Numbered from the stretch's first letter, positions 15,270-24,015 are shown. The stretch is DNA of 64,000 bases from SIG603 sp964369215 (GCA_964369215.1 CAYJEZ010000001.1:11671-75670); one strand, 5' to 3'. Translations and numbers: made by a program. The notes: generated by a model not told the origin, from the letters alone.

Positions 15270-15520
15270 TAAAAAACCTCCGTTTCATGCTCAATAAAGC
15301 TTCTAAGCGCTTTAATAATCTTTCTGTTGGTTAATAAACTCTCCTGTGGCAACACAGATTTTGTTGCAGCCACATGTAAAATCTTTTTTTGCTTTAAATT
15401 CTCTAAAGGTCTTTTTTTGCCATCACACAGCCAAAGGTAATTTCCATCAACTTTTATAACAGTTAAAAAAGAATCCTTATCTCTTCCCGCTTTAGACTTT
15501 ACAATTGTTCCAATCTCCAT
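15269..15520 (-). CDS. KOW-domain RNA-binding protein (ribosomal L14e-like)
   Basis: 83 residues. The N-terminus EIGTIVKSKAGRDKDSFLTVIKVDGNYLWLCDGKKRPLE is a KOW/SH3-like barrel related to archaeal/eukaryotic L14e. This small protein is conserved between map and infA in Clostridia; its molecular role is not established. Start ATG at 15520, with AGAGGTG just upstream; the GTG at 15526 lies inside that ribosome site. Overlaps infA by one nucleotide. Confidence 0.85.
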   Translation of the reverse strand: MEIGTIVKSKAGRDKDSFLTVIKVDGNYLWLCDGKKRPLENLKQKKILHVAATKSVLPQESLLTNRKIIKALRSFIEHETEVF

Positions 15521-15529
15521 AGTCACCTC

Positions 15530-16279
15530 TTATAAAGCCGTTAAAATAATCGGCCCGTTTTGGGTGATAGCCACAGTGTGCTCAAATTGAGCGGAAAGTT
15601 CGCCATCTGCCGTTTTCACAGTCCATCCGTCGCTCATAGTAATTATCTCATGAGTTCCAATATTGACCATTGGCTCAATAGCTAATGTCATGCCCGGCAT
15701 AAGTCTTATCCCTCTGCCAGATGTTCCGTAATTGGGTACACTTGGGTCTTCGTGTAAATTCGCACCTACTCCGTGGCCGGTATAATCTCGTACAACCGAG
15801 TAACTGCGAGCCTCGACATACCCTTGCACAGTGCTTCCTATATCTCCTACCCTATTTCCAAAAACTGCTTCTTTTATCGCTAAGTTTAGGCTTATCTCGG
15901 TAGCTTCAAGTAATTTCTCTGCTTTTTCACTAATCTCTCCGCAAGGATAAGTCCAAGCGTTATCAGCATGAAAGCCTTTGTAATAAGCACCTACGTCTAT
16001 AGTTACAATGTCGCCCTCTTTAATAATTTGAGATTTAGATGGTATGCCATGGACAACCACATCGTTGAGTGAAATACAAGCACTAGCAGGAAAGCCGTGA
16101 TAATTTAAAAAGCTTGGAGAAGCGCCACATTTTAGAATGTACTTATATATAATCTGGTCTATCTCATAGGTACTAATTCCTGGCTTAACATTCTCTCCGC
16201 CTAAACACAAAGCTTCTTTTGCAATTTTACCTGCATCTCTCATAACAGCTATGTCACGCTCTGTTTTTATACTAATCAT
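15530..16279 (-). CDS. map: Methionine aminopeptidase, type I
   Basis: 249 residues, pita-bread fold. Metal ligands are visible as the two Asp in VTIDVGAYYKGFHADNAW, His in YTGHGVGANLHEDP, Glu in LAIEPMV and Glu in AQFEHTVAI. It removes the initiator methionine from nascent proteins. The short N-terminus lacks an SH3 or zinc-finger extension, as in MetAP-Ia. It sits between adk and the KOW gene, its usual Firmicute position. Confidence 0.97.
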   Translation of the reverse strand: MISIKTERDIAVMRDAGKIAKEALCLGGENVKPGISTYEIDQIIYKYILKCGASPSFLNYHGFPASACISLNDVVVHGIPSKSQIIKEGDIVTIDVGAYYKGFHADNAWTYPCGEISEKAEKLLEATEISLNLAIKEAVFGNRVGDIGSTVQGYVEARSYSVVRDYTGHGVGANLHEDPSVPNYGTSGRGIRLMPGMTLAIEPMVNIGTHEIITMSDGWTVKTADGELSAQFEHTVAITQNGPIILTAL

Positions 16280-16308
16280 ATAAAGTCCATCCTTTCAAAC
16301 AGAATGCC

Positions 16309-16941
16309 TTAAGCATCAATAGCTTTTTTAACAAGAGCAATGGTATCAGCCACTTCCTCTTGTCCTTCTACAACGCAAAGCTTTCCTTGTGCCCTGTAGT
16401 AGTTTTCTAAAGGTTCCGTTTGCTCATGATAGACTCTCAGTCTTTCTAAAACTGTATCGGGGTGGTCATCTTTGCGCTGAATAAGGGTGCCTTCGCAATT
16501 GTTACATTTGTCTTCTTCTTTTGGAATTTTGTAAACCAAATGGTAAGAAGTTCCACATAACTCACAGACACGGCGTCCGGACATTCTAGCCACTATTTTC
16601 TCATCAGGTACATCAATATCAATAACCTTATCAATAGTAACACCCAGTTTGTCAAGAGCCTCGGCTTGTGGAATGGTTCTTGGAAAACCGTCTAAAATAA
16701 ATCCATTTTTACAATAGTCTTGAGACAGATTTTCTTGTATAATTCCAATCACTATTTCATCAGGAACAAGCTCTCCTTTTTCCATAAATGATTTAGCTTT
16801 TTGGCCCATTTCACTTCCGCTTTTTAGCGCTTCTCTAATAATATTTCCTGTCGAAATTGTAGGGATACTGAGGTATTCACAAATGAATTCAGCTTGTGTC
16901 CCTTTACCTGCACCTGGCGCGCCTAACAATATTACATTCAT
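16309..16941 (-). CDS. adk: Adenylate kinase, zinc-containing long form
   Basis: 210 residues. P-loop GAPGAGKGTQ at residues 7-16; NMP-binding region; LID domain with Cys-x2-Cys...Cys-x2-Cys (CELCGTSYHLVYKIP.. CNNC), the structural zinc site of Gram-positive kinases. It catalyses AMP + ATP to 2 ADP. It follows secY by 110 nt, a spacer that holds a fold-back element (16998-17027). Confidence 0.98.
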   Translation of the reverse strand: MNVILLGAPGAGKGTQAEFICEYLSIPTISTGNIIREALKSGSEMGQKAKSFMEKGELVPDEIVIGIIQENLSQDYCKNGFILDGFPRTIPQAEALDKLGVTIDKVIDIDVPDEKIVARMSGRRVCELCGTSYHLVYKIPKEEDKCNNCEGTLIQRKDDHPDTVLERLRVYHEQTEPLENYYRAQGKLCVVEGQEEVADTIALVKKAIDA

Positions 16942-16997
16942 AATAACACTCCTTTGGTGAGAATTTTGGTGTTTCTTGCTTGTAAACTGGATTTTTT

Positions 16998-17027
16998 TGT
17001 AGGAGAACGCGTTTTGCGTCCCCTACA
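16998..17027. repeat. TGTAGGGGACG-type hairpin in the secY-adk spacer
   Basis: TGTAGGAGAACGC-GTTTT-GCGTCCCCTACA, a 30-bp imperfect palindrome. The minus strand starts with TGTAGGGGACG, an 11-mer that recurs at 55438-55448. On the minus (transcribed) strand it is followed by A7, not T7, so it is not a terminator of secY. Confidence 0.5.
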
Positions 17028-17051
17028 GATTATCAATCAATTAATCAATCA

Positions 17052-18371
17052 TTAATCCAAAAATCCTTTATAATGTCTCATCATCATTTGTGACTCAAGT
17101 TGTTTTACTGTTTCAAGCGCTACACCTACCATAATTATAACAGAAGTTCCGCCCATTGCCAAGGCATTCATGCCAGTTAAATTACCATAAATTAAAGGTA
17201 ATAGTGCAATTAAAGCCAAGAATAAAGCACCAATTAAAGTAACTTTACCTAAAATCTTTGCTATAAAGTCAGATGTCGGCTTGCCCGGTCTAATTCCGGG
17301 AATAGTTCCGTTAGACTGCCTTAAGTTGTTTGCCATCTCTATCGGATTGTATTGAATTGACATATAAAAATATGCAAAAGCTATGATAAATACAAAATAT
17401 AATCCTATATATATCCAACCGCCTGGCGCTAAAGTCTCAAAAAATCCACCCCAAAACCCTTCGTCTCCAGCTTCTATTCCTGTAAACAATGAAATCGTAG
17501 AAGGAATTGAAAGTATTGCAGAAGCAAAGATAACTGGCATAACACCACTCATTGCTACTTTAACAGGAAGATGTGAATTTTGTCCGCCATACATTTTTCT
17601 GCCAACCATTTTTTTTGCATATTGAACCGGAATTCTTCTTTCTGACTCATTCATATAGATAATAATCCAAATAACAGCCAAGAAAAGAATAATGAAAAGC
17701 GGAACAAAAACAAAATATTTGCCTGAAGTTGCTGGGTCCTCAATAGCTAGGCTAAAGTAAGTCCAAAGCTCACCTAATGTTACAGGAAGTCTTGCAACTA
17801 TACCTGAAAATAGAATTATTGAAATACCGTTACCTACACCATTTTGATTAATTTGCTCGCCTATCCACATAATTAGTGCTGTACCCGCTGTAAAAGTAAG
17901 TGTTATTACTATAGCAGACAATACAACCCCAAAGCCCTCTGTATAAAGAGTAACTCCTTGTGTGTAAAGAAAAGCAAAGTAAGATGCTCCCATAACAAGA
18001 CCTAGTCCAACTGTTGCAAATCTTGTTATCATAGCAATTTTCTTTCTACCTGTTTCTCCCTCTTTTGCTATTCGCTCTAAAGCAGGAATAGCAACTGTTA
18101 GAAGATTCATAATAATTGATGCATTGATGTATGGGCTAATACCCAAAGCAAACAATGTAGCGTAAGCAAAAGCTCCACCGGTTAACATATTAACATATCC
18201 TAAAGCAGAGTTGTCGCCAAATGAGTTCATCAAAGTGTTAAGTGCAGTCGTATCAAGAAATGGCGCAGGTATAACCGAGCCAAATCTAAATGCAACTATC
18301 ATCATAAGTGTAAAAAGAATTTTTTTGCGAAGTTCTGGCAATTTCCATGCATTTTGAAGTGTTTTAAACAA
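17052..18371 (-). CDS. secY: Preprotein translocase subunit SecY
   Basis: 439 residues with ten membrane helices. Recognisable are the plug/TM2 region GGAFAYATLFALGISPYINASIIM, TM5 NGVGNGISIILFSGIVARLP, the ribosome-contact loop RRIPVQYAKKM and the C-terminal ALETVKQLESQMMMRHYKGFL. SecY forms the protein-conducting channel with SecE (encoded at 49647) and SecG. The start is a TTG with AGAGGTG 7 nt upstream, one nucleotide after the rplO stop. Confidence 0.97.
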   Translation of the reverse strand: MFKTLQNAWKLPELRKKILFTLMMIVAFRFGSVIPAPFLDTTALNTLMNSFGDNSALGYVNMLTGGAFAYATLFALGISPYINASIIMNLLTVAIPALERIAKEGETGRKKIAMITRFATVGLGLVMGASYFAFLYTQGVTLYTEGFGVVLSAIVITLTFTAGTALIMWIGEQINQNGVGNGISIILFSGIVARLPVTLGELWTYFSLAIEDPATSGKYFVFVPLFIILFLAVIWIIIYMNESERRIPVQYAKKMVGRKMYGGQNSHLPVKVAMSGVMPVIFASAILSIPSTISLFTGIEAGDEGFWGGFFETLAPGGWIYIGLYFVFIIAFAYFYMSIQYNPIEMANNLRQSNGTIPGIRPGKPTSDFIAKILGKVTLIGALFLALIALLPLIYGNLTGMNALAMGGTSVIIMVGVALETVKQLESQMMMRHYKGFLD

Positions 18372-18372
18372 C

Positions 18373-18813
18373 TTAAATCACCTCTGCCTTCCCTCCGGCA
18401 GCTTCTATCATCTCTTTAGCAGCCGCTGAGTAAGCACTCACTTGAACTGTAAGTTTTTTAGTTATTTTGCCATTTGAAAGAACTTTTACAGCAGTAGCGC
18501 TACCCTTTACTATACCAGCCTCTTTTAGGCTATCTATAGTTACAACAGCACCGTCCTCAAAACCATTAAGTTGAGTTAAGTTGATAGCTATTATTTCTGT
18601 AGCAAAAATGTTTGTAAATCCTCTTTTAGGAATTCTTCTATGAAGAGGCATTTGACCGCCTTCAAATCCGGCTCTAAAACCTTTACCAGCTCTGGCTTTT
18701 TGTCCTTTATGGCCTTTGCCTGCAGTTTTACCGTTACCGCTTCCATGCCCGCGACCTACACGTTTTGCCTCTTTAGTAGCACCGGGAGTAGCTGTAATCT
18801 CATGTAATCTCAT
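18373..18813 (-). CDS. rplO: Ribosomal protein L15
   Basis: 146 residues. Glycine- and lysine-rich N-terminus KRVGRGHGSGNGKTAGKGHKGQ and FEGGQMPLHRRIPKRGFTN identify L15, a late-assembling 50S protein. Its stop lies one nucleotide from the secY start, suggesting coupled translation. Confidence 0.98.
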   Translation of the reverse strand: MRLHEITATPGATKEAKRVGRGHGSGNGKTAGKGHKGQKARAGKGFRAGFEGGQMPLHRRIPKRGFTNIFATEIIAINLTQLNGFEDGAVVTIDSLKEAGIVKGSATAVKVLSNGKITKKLTVQVSAYSAAAKEMIEAAGGKAEVI

Positions 18814-18830
18814 TTACATGCACCTCCTTC

Positions 18831-18998
18831 TTACTTAGATACTTCAATAAGGTGAATAATTTTTTTCACTTTACCTTGAGTTTGTGGGTTGTCGGGTTGC
18901 TCTGTTTCGTTGCCTATTTTTCTAAGCCCTAGCGAATGCGCTGTTGCTATTTGATCTTTTTTACAACCAATAAGGCTCTTTTTCAATGTAATTTTCAT
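18831..18998 (-). CDS. rpmD: Ribosomal protein L30
   Basis: 55 residues: MKITLKKSLIGCKKDQIATA, then HSLGLRKIGNETEQPDNPQ and TQGKVKKIIHLIEVSK. The KSxIGxxxxQ and LGLRKIG blocks are diagnostic of L30. Ribosome site AAGGAGGCGCT precedes the ATG. It lies 12 nt from rpsE and 17 nt from rplO in the usual order. Confidence 0.96.
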   Translation of the reverse strand: MKITLKKSLIGCKKDQIATAHSLGLRKIGNETEQPDNPQTQGKVKKIIHLIEVSK

Positions 18999-19010
18999 TG
19001 TAGCGCCTCC

Positions 19011-19511
19011 TTAAAGAATTTCTTTTACAGACTTACCACGAACAGCAGCTACTTCTTCAGCTGTTCTTAGGTTCATTAGTCCGTCAAGAGTTGCACGTAC
19101 AACATTGCAAGGGTTGTTTGTTCTTAAAGCTTTTGTTCTAATATCTTTAATACCAACACACTCTGCAACCGCACGAACTGCGCCACCTGCTATGATACCT
19201 GTACCAGGAGCAGCCGGTTTTAGAAGAACACGACCTGCGCCGAATTCGCCTAGTATCTCGTGAGGAATGGTGTCGCCTTTTAGAGAAATCTTAACAAGAT
19301 TTTTCTTAGCGTCTTCAATTCCTTTTCTAATTGCGTCTGGAACCTCGCCTGCTTTACCTAAACCAAAACCTACTATACCATTGCTGTCACCTACAACCAC
19401 TAAAGCTGAGAACTTAAATATACGTCCACCTTTAACTGTTTTAGAAACACGGTTGATAGCAACCACTTTTTCTTGTAAATCAAGTACTGATGCGTCAATT
19501 TTACTAGCCAA
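19011..19511 (-). CDS. rpsE: Ribosomal protein S5
   Basis: 166 residues. DsRBD-like N-domain LQEKVVAINRVSKTVKGGRIFKFSALVVVGD and C-domain GRVLLKPAAPGTGIIAGGAVRAV. No ATG fits: the TTG at 19511 has AAGGAGG 9 nt upstream and gives MASKIDASVLDLQEK, matching other S5 starts; any longer frame would run into the end of rplR. S5 acts in decoding fidelity. Confidence 0.97.
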   Translation of the reverse strand: MASKIDASVLDLQEKVVAINRVSKTVKGGRIFKFSALVVVGDSNGIVGFGLGKAGEVPDAIRKGIEDAKKNLVKISLKGDTIPHEILGEFGAGRVLLKPAAPGTGIIAGGAVRAVAECVGIKDIRTKALRTNNPCNVVRATLDGLMNLRTAEEVAAVRGKSVKEIL

Positions 19512-19528
19512 AATATTATTCCTCCTTC

Positions 19529-19888
19529 TTAGAAGTTGAGGCCGCACTCGCGTGCGCCTTCGGCCAATTCTTTGACACGGCCGTGGAAGATATATCCGCC
19601 GCGATCAAAAACCACGTCTTTTATACCTTTTTCTATTGCTTTTTTGGCAATCATCTTGCCAACTTCTCTTGCTGCCTCTTTATTAGAGCCGTTTCCGGTA
19701 AACTCTTTGTCCAAAGTTGATGCTGCACAAAGTGTTACGCCTGCTACATCATCAATAATTTGAGCATAGATGTTTGCAGAAGAGCGATAAACATTTAATC
19801 TTGGACAATCACTCGTACCGGAAATTTTTCCACGTACTCTCTTATGGCGACGAAGTCTAGCTTCGTTTTTATCTGCCTTTTTAACCAT
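19529..19888 (-). CDS. rplR: Ribosomal protein L18
   Basis: 119 residues. ARLRRHKRVRGKISGTSDCPRLNVYRSSANIYAQIIDD is the conserved 5S rRNA-binding part; C-terminus VVFDRGGYIFHGRVKELAEGARECGLNF. L18 binds 5S rRNA with L5 in the central protuberance. It precedes rpsE by 17 nt. Confidence 0.98.
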   Translation of the reverse strand: MVKKADKNEARLRRHKRVRGKISGTSDCPRLNVYRSSANIYAQIIDDVAGVTLCAASTLDKEFTGNGSNKEAAREVGKMIAKKAIEKGIKDVVFDRGGYIFHGRVKELAEGARECGLNF

Positions 19889-19906
19889 TTAAAACACTCT
19901 CCTATC

Positions 19907-20455
19907 TTATTTTTTAGAACCTTTACCGGCTTTTCCTTCTTTTCTGATAATTCTCTCATCAATGTATTTAATACCTTTGCCTTTGTAAGGCTCTGGTGGT
20001 CTTTTTTCGCGAACTTCAGCTGCAAATTGACCTACTTTTTGTTTGTTGATACCAACAATGATAATACTGTTAGGACCCGGTACCTCAATTTTGCAATCTT
20101 CTGTTTCAGCAACAATAACTTGATGTGAGTAACCTAAGTTCATAACTAAGTTTGTACCTTGTTTTTGAACACGGTAACCAACTCCGTTAACTTGTAGTTC
20201 TTTCTTATAACCTTCAGTAACACCAATAATCATATTAGCTACTAGTGTTCTTGTTAAGCCGTGAAGAGAACGAGCTGTTTTCTCATCGTTAGGTCTTGTA
20301 ACATTAATCTCAGTGCCCTCAACCTCAATCTTAATGATTGGGCTGAACTTTTGTGTAAGTGTGCCTTTAGGGCCTTTTACACTAACTTCAGTGCCGTTTA
20401 CTTTAACTTCAACGCCTGCGGGAATATTTATGGGTTTTCTTCCAATTCTAGACAT
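19907..20455 (-). CDS. rplF: Ribosomal protein L6
   Basis: 182 residues with the two repeated L6 folds. SRIGRKPINIPAGVEVKVNG starts the protein; PEPYKGKGIKYIDERIIRKEGKAGK ends it, the conserved rRNA-binding signature near the sarcin-ricin loop. Located between rpsH and rplR. Confidence 0.98.
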   Translation of the reverse strand: MSRIGRKPINIPAGVEVKVNGTEVSVKGPKGTLTQKFSPIIKIEVEGTEINVTRPNDEKTARSLHGLTRTLVANMIIGVTEGYKKELQVNGVGYRVQKQGTNLVMNLGYSHQVIVAETEDCKIEVPGPNSIIIVGINKQKVGQFAAEVREKRPPEPYKGKGIKYIDERIIRKEGKAGKGSKK

Positions 20456-20473
20456 GTTTAGCTCCTCCTCTCA

Positions 20474-20869
20474 TTACCAAATAAATGCGAGAACTTCACC
20501 GCCGATGTTGCTTTTTCTAGCAACTTTGTCTGTTATAACGCCTTTAGATGTTGAAACAATAGCAACGCCTAGGCCTCTCATAACTTTTGGTAGTTCTTCT
20601 GCATTTGAATAAATTCTAAGACCGGGTTTTGATACTCTTTTTAAACCCTTAATTGCGGCAACACCATTTGTATACTTTAAGTTTACAGTGATCATGCCTT
20701 GTTTACCGTCTTCTTCTACGGTAAAGTTTCTAATGTATCCCTCATCTGCAAGAATTTGGCAAATAACCTTTTTCATATTAGAAGCGGGAATTTTCACGTT
20801 TTGATGTTTTGCAGATTGTGCATTTCTTATTCTGGTAAGTAAATCTGCGATTGGATCTGTAATATTCAT
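20474..20869 (-). CDS. rpsH: Ribosomal protein S8
   Basis: 131 residues, MNITDPIADLLTRIRNAQSAKH at the start and GLGVAIVSTSKGVITDKVAR near the end, the S8 signature that binds helix 21 of 16S rRNA. In E. coli S8 is the repressor of the spc operon; an equivalent site was not identified here. Confidence 0.98.
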   Translation of the reverse strand: MNITDPIADLLTRIRNAQSAKHQNVKIPASNMKKVICQILADEGYIRNFTVEEDGKQGMITVNLKYTNGVAAIKGLKRVSKPGLRIYSNAEELPKVMRGLGVAIVSTSKGVITDKVARKSNIGGEVLAFIW

Positions 20870-20888
20870 TGCGAATTTCCTCCTTCTA

Positions 20889-21074
20889 TTACCAACTTGC
20901 TTTTCTTACGCCAGGAATTTGCCCTTGATGAGCTAATTCTCTGAAACATATACGGCATACGCCAAACTTACGAAGGTAAGCATGAGGTCTACCACAGATT
21001 TTACAACGATTGTACTCTCTTGTAGAGAATTTTTGTGTGCGTTGTTGTTTTTGTTTCATTGCTGTTTTAGCCAC
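20889..21074 (-). CDS. rpsN: Ribosomal protein S14, zinc-binding type
   Basis: 61 residues, the short Firmicute form. Zinc ligands C-x2-C...C-x2-C in CKICGRPHAYLRKFG-VCRIC; C-terminus LAHQGQIPGVRKASW. It contacts 16S rRNA in the head of the small subunit. A zinc-independent paralogue, often used in zinc starvation, is not in the window. Confidence 0.98.
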   Translation of the reverse strand: MAKTAMKQKQQRTQKFSTREYNRCKICGRPHAYLRKFGVCRICFRELAHQGQIPGVRKASW

Positions 21075-21088
21075 TCTGATTACCCTCC

Positions 21089-21628
21089 TTATTTAACAAA
21101 CGGAGCGCCCATTAGAGTTAAGAACTCTTTAGCTTGCTCGTCGTTTTTTGCTGTTGTTACAAAGCAAATGTCCATTCCGCGAACTTTGTCTATTTTATCA
21201 TAGTCAATCTCAGGGAAAATTAATTGCTCTTTAATACCGAAGTTGTAGTTTCCACGGCCGTCGAATGAGTTGCCGTTTATTCCTCTAAAGTCACGTACAC
21301 GAGGTAGAGCCACATTGAAAAGTCTATCCATAAACTCCCACATTTTCTCGCCTCTTAGTGTAACTTTAACGCCTATTGGCATGCCTTCTCTAAGTTTAAA
21401 GTTAGCAACTGATTTTTTTGCTTTACAAATCATAGGTTTTTGACCTGTAATTTTGCTAAGGTCAGCTACAATAGCGTCCATAACTTTGCTATTGTCTTTA
21501 GCCTCACCTGCGCCTACATTAATAACAATTTTGTTAAGTGTAGGTATCTCCATAACACTTTTGTAAGAGAACTTTTTCATAAGTGCAGGAGCTACTTCGG
21601 CTTTATACATTTCTTTTAATCTTGCCAT
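21089..21628 (-). CDS. rplE: Ribosomal protein L5
   Basis: 179 residues. MEIPTLNKIVINVGAGEAK and MPIGVKVTLRGEKMWEFMDRL are the L5 signature; VRDFRGINGNSFDGRGNYNFGI is also typical. L5 binds 5S rRNA and touches the P-site tRNA. Ten nucleotides separate it from rplX. Confidence 0.98.
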   Translation of the reverse strand: MARLKEMYKAEVAPALMKKFSYKSVMEIPTLNKIVINVGAGEAKDNSKVMDAIVADLSKITGQKPMICKAKKSVANFKLREGMPIGVKVTLRGEKMWEFMDRLFNVALPRVRDFRGINGNSFDGRGNYNFGIKEQLIFPEIDYDKIDKVRGMDICFVTTAKNDEQAKEFLTLMGAPFVK

Positions 21629-21638
21629 ATTGTCCTCC

Positions 21639-21953
21639 TTACAGTGTTTCTTTGCATTTTACGCATACGCGAACTTTTTTACCGTCTACCATTGTATGCG
21701 CTACGCGTGTTTGTTTTTTGCATTTAGAGCAAACAGGTTGAACTTTGCAAGCGTAAATAGCACTCTCTGCTTTAATAATGCCGCCTTGCTCGCCCATTTT
21801 TCTAGGTTTAACATGTTTTGAAACAATGTTTAAGCCCTCTATAATAACTTTTTTCTCTTTTGGAGAAACAGCCATTACTTTGCCTTGTTTGCCTTTGTCT
21901 TTACCGCTTATAATGATAACGGTGTCACCAGTTTTTACATGAACATTATTCAA
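21639..21953 (-). CDS. rplX: Ribosomal protein L24
   Basis: 104 residues with a KOW motif, VKTGDTVIIISGKDKGKQGKVMAV. The C-terminal CSKCKKQTRVAHTMVDGKKVRVCVKC has four cysteines in two C-x2-C pairs, a possible metal site. Start is TTG with GGAGG 8 nt upstream. L24 is an assembly initiator of the 50S subunit. Confidence 0.97.
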   Translation of the reverse strand: MNNVHVKTGDTVIIISGKDKGKQGKVMAVSPKEKKVIIEGLNIVSKHVKPRKMGEQGGIIKAESAIYACKVQPVCSKCKKQTRVAHTMVDGKKVRVCVKCKETL

Positions 21954-21968
21954 TTATGACACCTCCAA

Positions 21969-22337
21969 TTATAATACTTCGGGAGCAAGTGATAGAATTT
22001 TAAGATACTCTTTATCTCTTAACTCTCTTGCAACCGGCCCAAAGATACGAGTACCTCTAGGGTTTTTATCTTCTCTAATGATTACTGCTGCATTTTCGTC
22101 GAAACGAATATATGAGCCGTCCTCACGACGAACGCCGAAAGCTGATCTAACTACTACAGCTTTAACAACATCGCCTTTTTTAACAACGCCACCTGGTGCT
22201 GCTTTCTTAACTGAAGCAACGATAACATCTCCTATATTAGCGTACCTTCTGCGTGTGCCGCCCAGAACACGAATACACATAAGCTCTTTTGCTCCGGTGT
22301 TGTCGGCAACCTTGAGGTATGTTTGCTGTTGAATCAC
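21969..22337 (-). CDS. rplN: Ribosomal protein L14
   Basis: 122 residues beginning with a GTG codon, MIQQQTYLKVADNTGAKELMCIRVLGG; the signature KKGDVVKAVVVRSAFGVRREDGSYIRFDENA follows. L14 contributes to bridge B5/B8 with the small subunit. Confidence 0.98.
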   Translation of the reverse strand: MIQQQTYLKVADNTGAKELMCIRVLGGTRRRYANIGDVIVASVKKAAPGGVVKKGDVVKAVVVRSAFGVRREDGSYIRFDENAAVIIREDKNPRGTRIFGPVARELRDKEYLKILSLAPEVL

Positions 22338-22400
22338 AGTGTGTTCCTCCTTTTTTAAAAGCCAATTAATTTTTTATTTTTTCTGTAGGGTCTTGCCAAA

Positions 22401-22661
22401 TTACTTGGCTTTCTCAATGATTTCCACTAAACGCCATCTTTTATCTTTAGATAGAGGACGGGTTTCCATAATGCGTACTCTGTCACCGACTTTTGCCTCA
22501 TTATTCTCATCATGGGCTTTATTCTTAACAGTTCTTTTAATAATTTTTTTGTAAAGAGGATGTCTTACGCTGTCCTCTGTAGCTACAACGATGGTTTTAT
22601 CCATTTTGTCGCTTACAACTCTACCAATGGTAGTTTTTCTCATACTAACTCTTTCGCTCAC
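22401..22661 (-). CDS. rpsQ: Ribosomal protein S17
   Basis: 86 residues, OB fold, GRVVSDKMDKTIVVATEDSVRHPLYKKI and GDRVRIMETRPLSKDKRWRLVEI. GTG start with GGAGGAG 6 nt upstream. S17 binds helix 11 of 16S rRNA. The 63-nt spacer to rplN shows no clear structure. Confidence 0.97.
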   Translation of the reverse strand: MSERVSMRKTTIGRVVSDKMDKTIVVATEDSVRHPLYKKIIKRTVKNKAHDENNEAKVGDRVRIMETRPLSKDKRWRLVEIIEKAK

Positions 22662-22677
22662 GGTAACTCCTCCTCCC

Positions 22678-22878
22678 TTATGCGTTTTGTGTTAATTCGT
22701 TTGAACGAATTACAGTTTTTACACGGGCAATATCTTTTTTAACCGCTTTAATGCGCATTGGGTTGTCGAGCTGGTTAATTGCCAATTGGAAACGAAGATT
22801 AAATAATTCGGCTTGTAAGTCTTTTAGCTTAGATGCTAATTCTTCGTTTGACAATGCTCTCACTTCTGAAGCTTTCAT
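22678..22878 (-). CDS. rpmC: Ribosomal protein L29
   Basis: 66 residues, two helices: EVRALSNEELASKLKDLQAELFNLRFQLAINQLDNPMRIKAVKKDIARVKTVI. It sits at the polypeptide exit and supports signal-recognition particle docking. Only 3 nt separate it from rplP. Confidence 0.98.
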   Translation of the reverse strand: MKASEVRALSNEELASKLKDLQAELFNLRFQLAINQLDNPMRIKAVKKDIARVKTVIRSNELTQNA

Positions 22879-22881
22879 CTA

Positions 22882-23298
22882 TTAATCCTCCTGTCCTTTT
22901 AATACGAACTTGCATTTGATAGGCAATTTGTTAGCCGCAAGTCTCATCGCTTCTCTCGCTGTCTCCTCAGGTACACCTGCTAACTCGAACATTACTCTGC
23001 CCGGTTTAACAACTGCTACCCAGTACTCAGGAGAACCTTTACCTGAACCCATTCGAGTTTCAGCCGGTTTTTGTGTTATAGGCTTGTCTGGAAAAATTTT
23101 AATCCAAACTTTACCGAATCTTTTGCAATAACGAGTCATCGCAATACGGGCAGCCTCTATTTGTCTAGATGTAATCCAAGAAGGCTCCATAGCTTGAAGA
23201 CCGAACTCACCATAAGTAACTTTGTTACCTCTGGTCGCTTTGCCTTTCATTCTTCCTCTGTGAACTCTTCTATACTTAACTCTTTTAGGAAGTAACAT
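22882..23298 (-). CDS. rplP: Ribosomal protein L16
   Basis: 138 residues, LLPKRVKYRRVHRGRMKGKATRGN and the central RMGSGKGSPEYWVAVVKPGRVMFE. The ATG overlaps the rpsC stop by one nucleotide (TAATG). L16 organises the A-site tRNA region of the 50S subunit. RMGSGKG is the conserved loop where other bacteria hydroxylate an arginine. Confidence 0.98.
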   Translation of the reverse strand: MLLPKRVKYRRVHRGRMKGKATRGNKVTYGEFGLQAMEPSWITSRQIEAARIAMTRYCKRFGKVWIKIFPDKPITQKPAETRMGSGKGSPEYWVAVVKPGRVMFELAGVPEETAREAMRLAANKLPIKCKFVLKGQED

Positions 23299-24002
23299 TA
23301 TCTGCGGCCTCCTTCTCTTCTGTTATCACGTCTGTTGTCTCTATTGTCTCTGCTGTCCCTATTATTAGCTCTGTTGTCTTGTAAAACTTCGCCTTTATAT
23401 AGCCAAACTTTAACACCAATTTTACCAACAAAATCAGCCTCAGCAAAACCGTAGTCTATGTCAGCTCTGATTGTTTGTAGAGGAATAGTTCCGTCGTGGT
23501 ATCTCTCGGTTCTAGCCATCTCAGCTCCGCCTAAACGACCTGAAACTTGTGTTTTAATACCTTTAGCGCCAAGTCTCATACTTCTGCCTATAGCTTGTTT
23601 CATAGCACGTCTGAAAGAGATTCTTTTCTCTAGTTGTTGTGCAATGCTCTCTGCTATAAGTTGAGCGTTTAGGTCAGGTTGTTTAATTTCAACAATATTT
23701 AAAATTACTGGTTTGCCTAGCATTTTCTCGCATTGTTGTTTTAGTTTCTCTATCTCTGCGCCACCTTTACCAATAACCATACCAGGTTTTGCACAGTGAA
23801 TGTGAATACGAACTTTAGTCGCATCACGCTCGATTTCAATTTTTGGAACTCCTGCGCTTGCAAGTTGTTTCTTTAATACTTTTCTTAAGTTATAATCCTC
23901 AACAAGAGTATCTCCGAAAACGTTCTTTTTAGCGAACCAGCGGGAATCCCAGTCTTTTATAACGCCAACACGAAGACCGTGTGGATGTACTTTTTGACCC
24001 AT
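23298..24002 (-). CDS. rpsC: Ribosomal protein S3 with a repetitive charged tail
   Basis: 234 residues. KH domain with VRIHIHCAKPGMVIGKGGAEIEKLK (GKGG loop) and the C-domain GRLGGAEMARTERYHDGTIPLQTIRADIDYG. S3 lines the mRNA entry site and has helicase activity. The last about 25 residues form a low-complexity Asn/Arg/Asp tail (repeats of RDN and DNR) encoded by a short near-repeat; such tails vary strongly between genera. Confidence 0.97.
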   Translation of the reverse strand: MGQKVHPHGLRVGVIKDWDSRWFAKKNVFGDTLVEDYNLRKVLKKQLASAGVPKIEIERDATKVRIHIHCAKPGMVIGKGGAEIEKLKQQCEKMLGKPVILNIVEIKQPDLNAQLIAESIAQQLEKRISFRRAMKQAIGRSMRLGAKGIKTQVSGRLGGAEMARTERYHDGTIPLQTIRADIDYGFAEADFVGKIGVKVWLYKGEVLQDNRANNRDSRDNRDNRRDNRREGGRR

Positions 24003-24015
24003 AATCTACCTCCGC

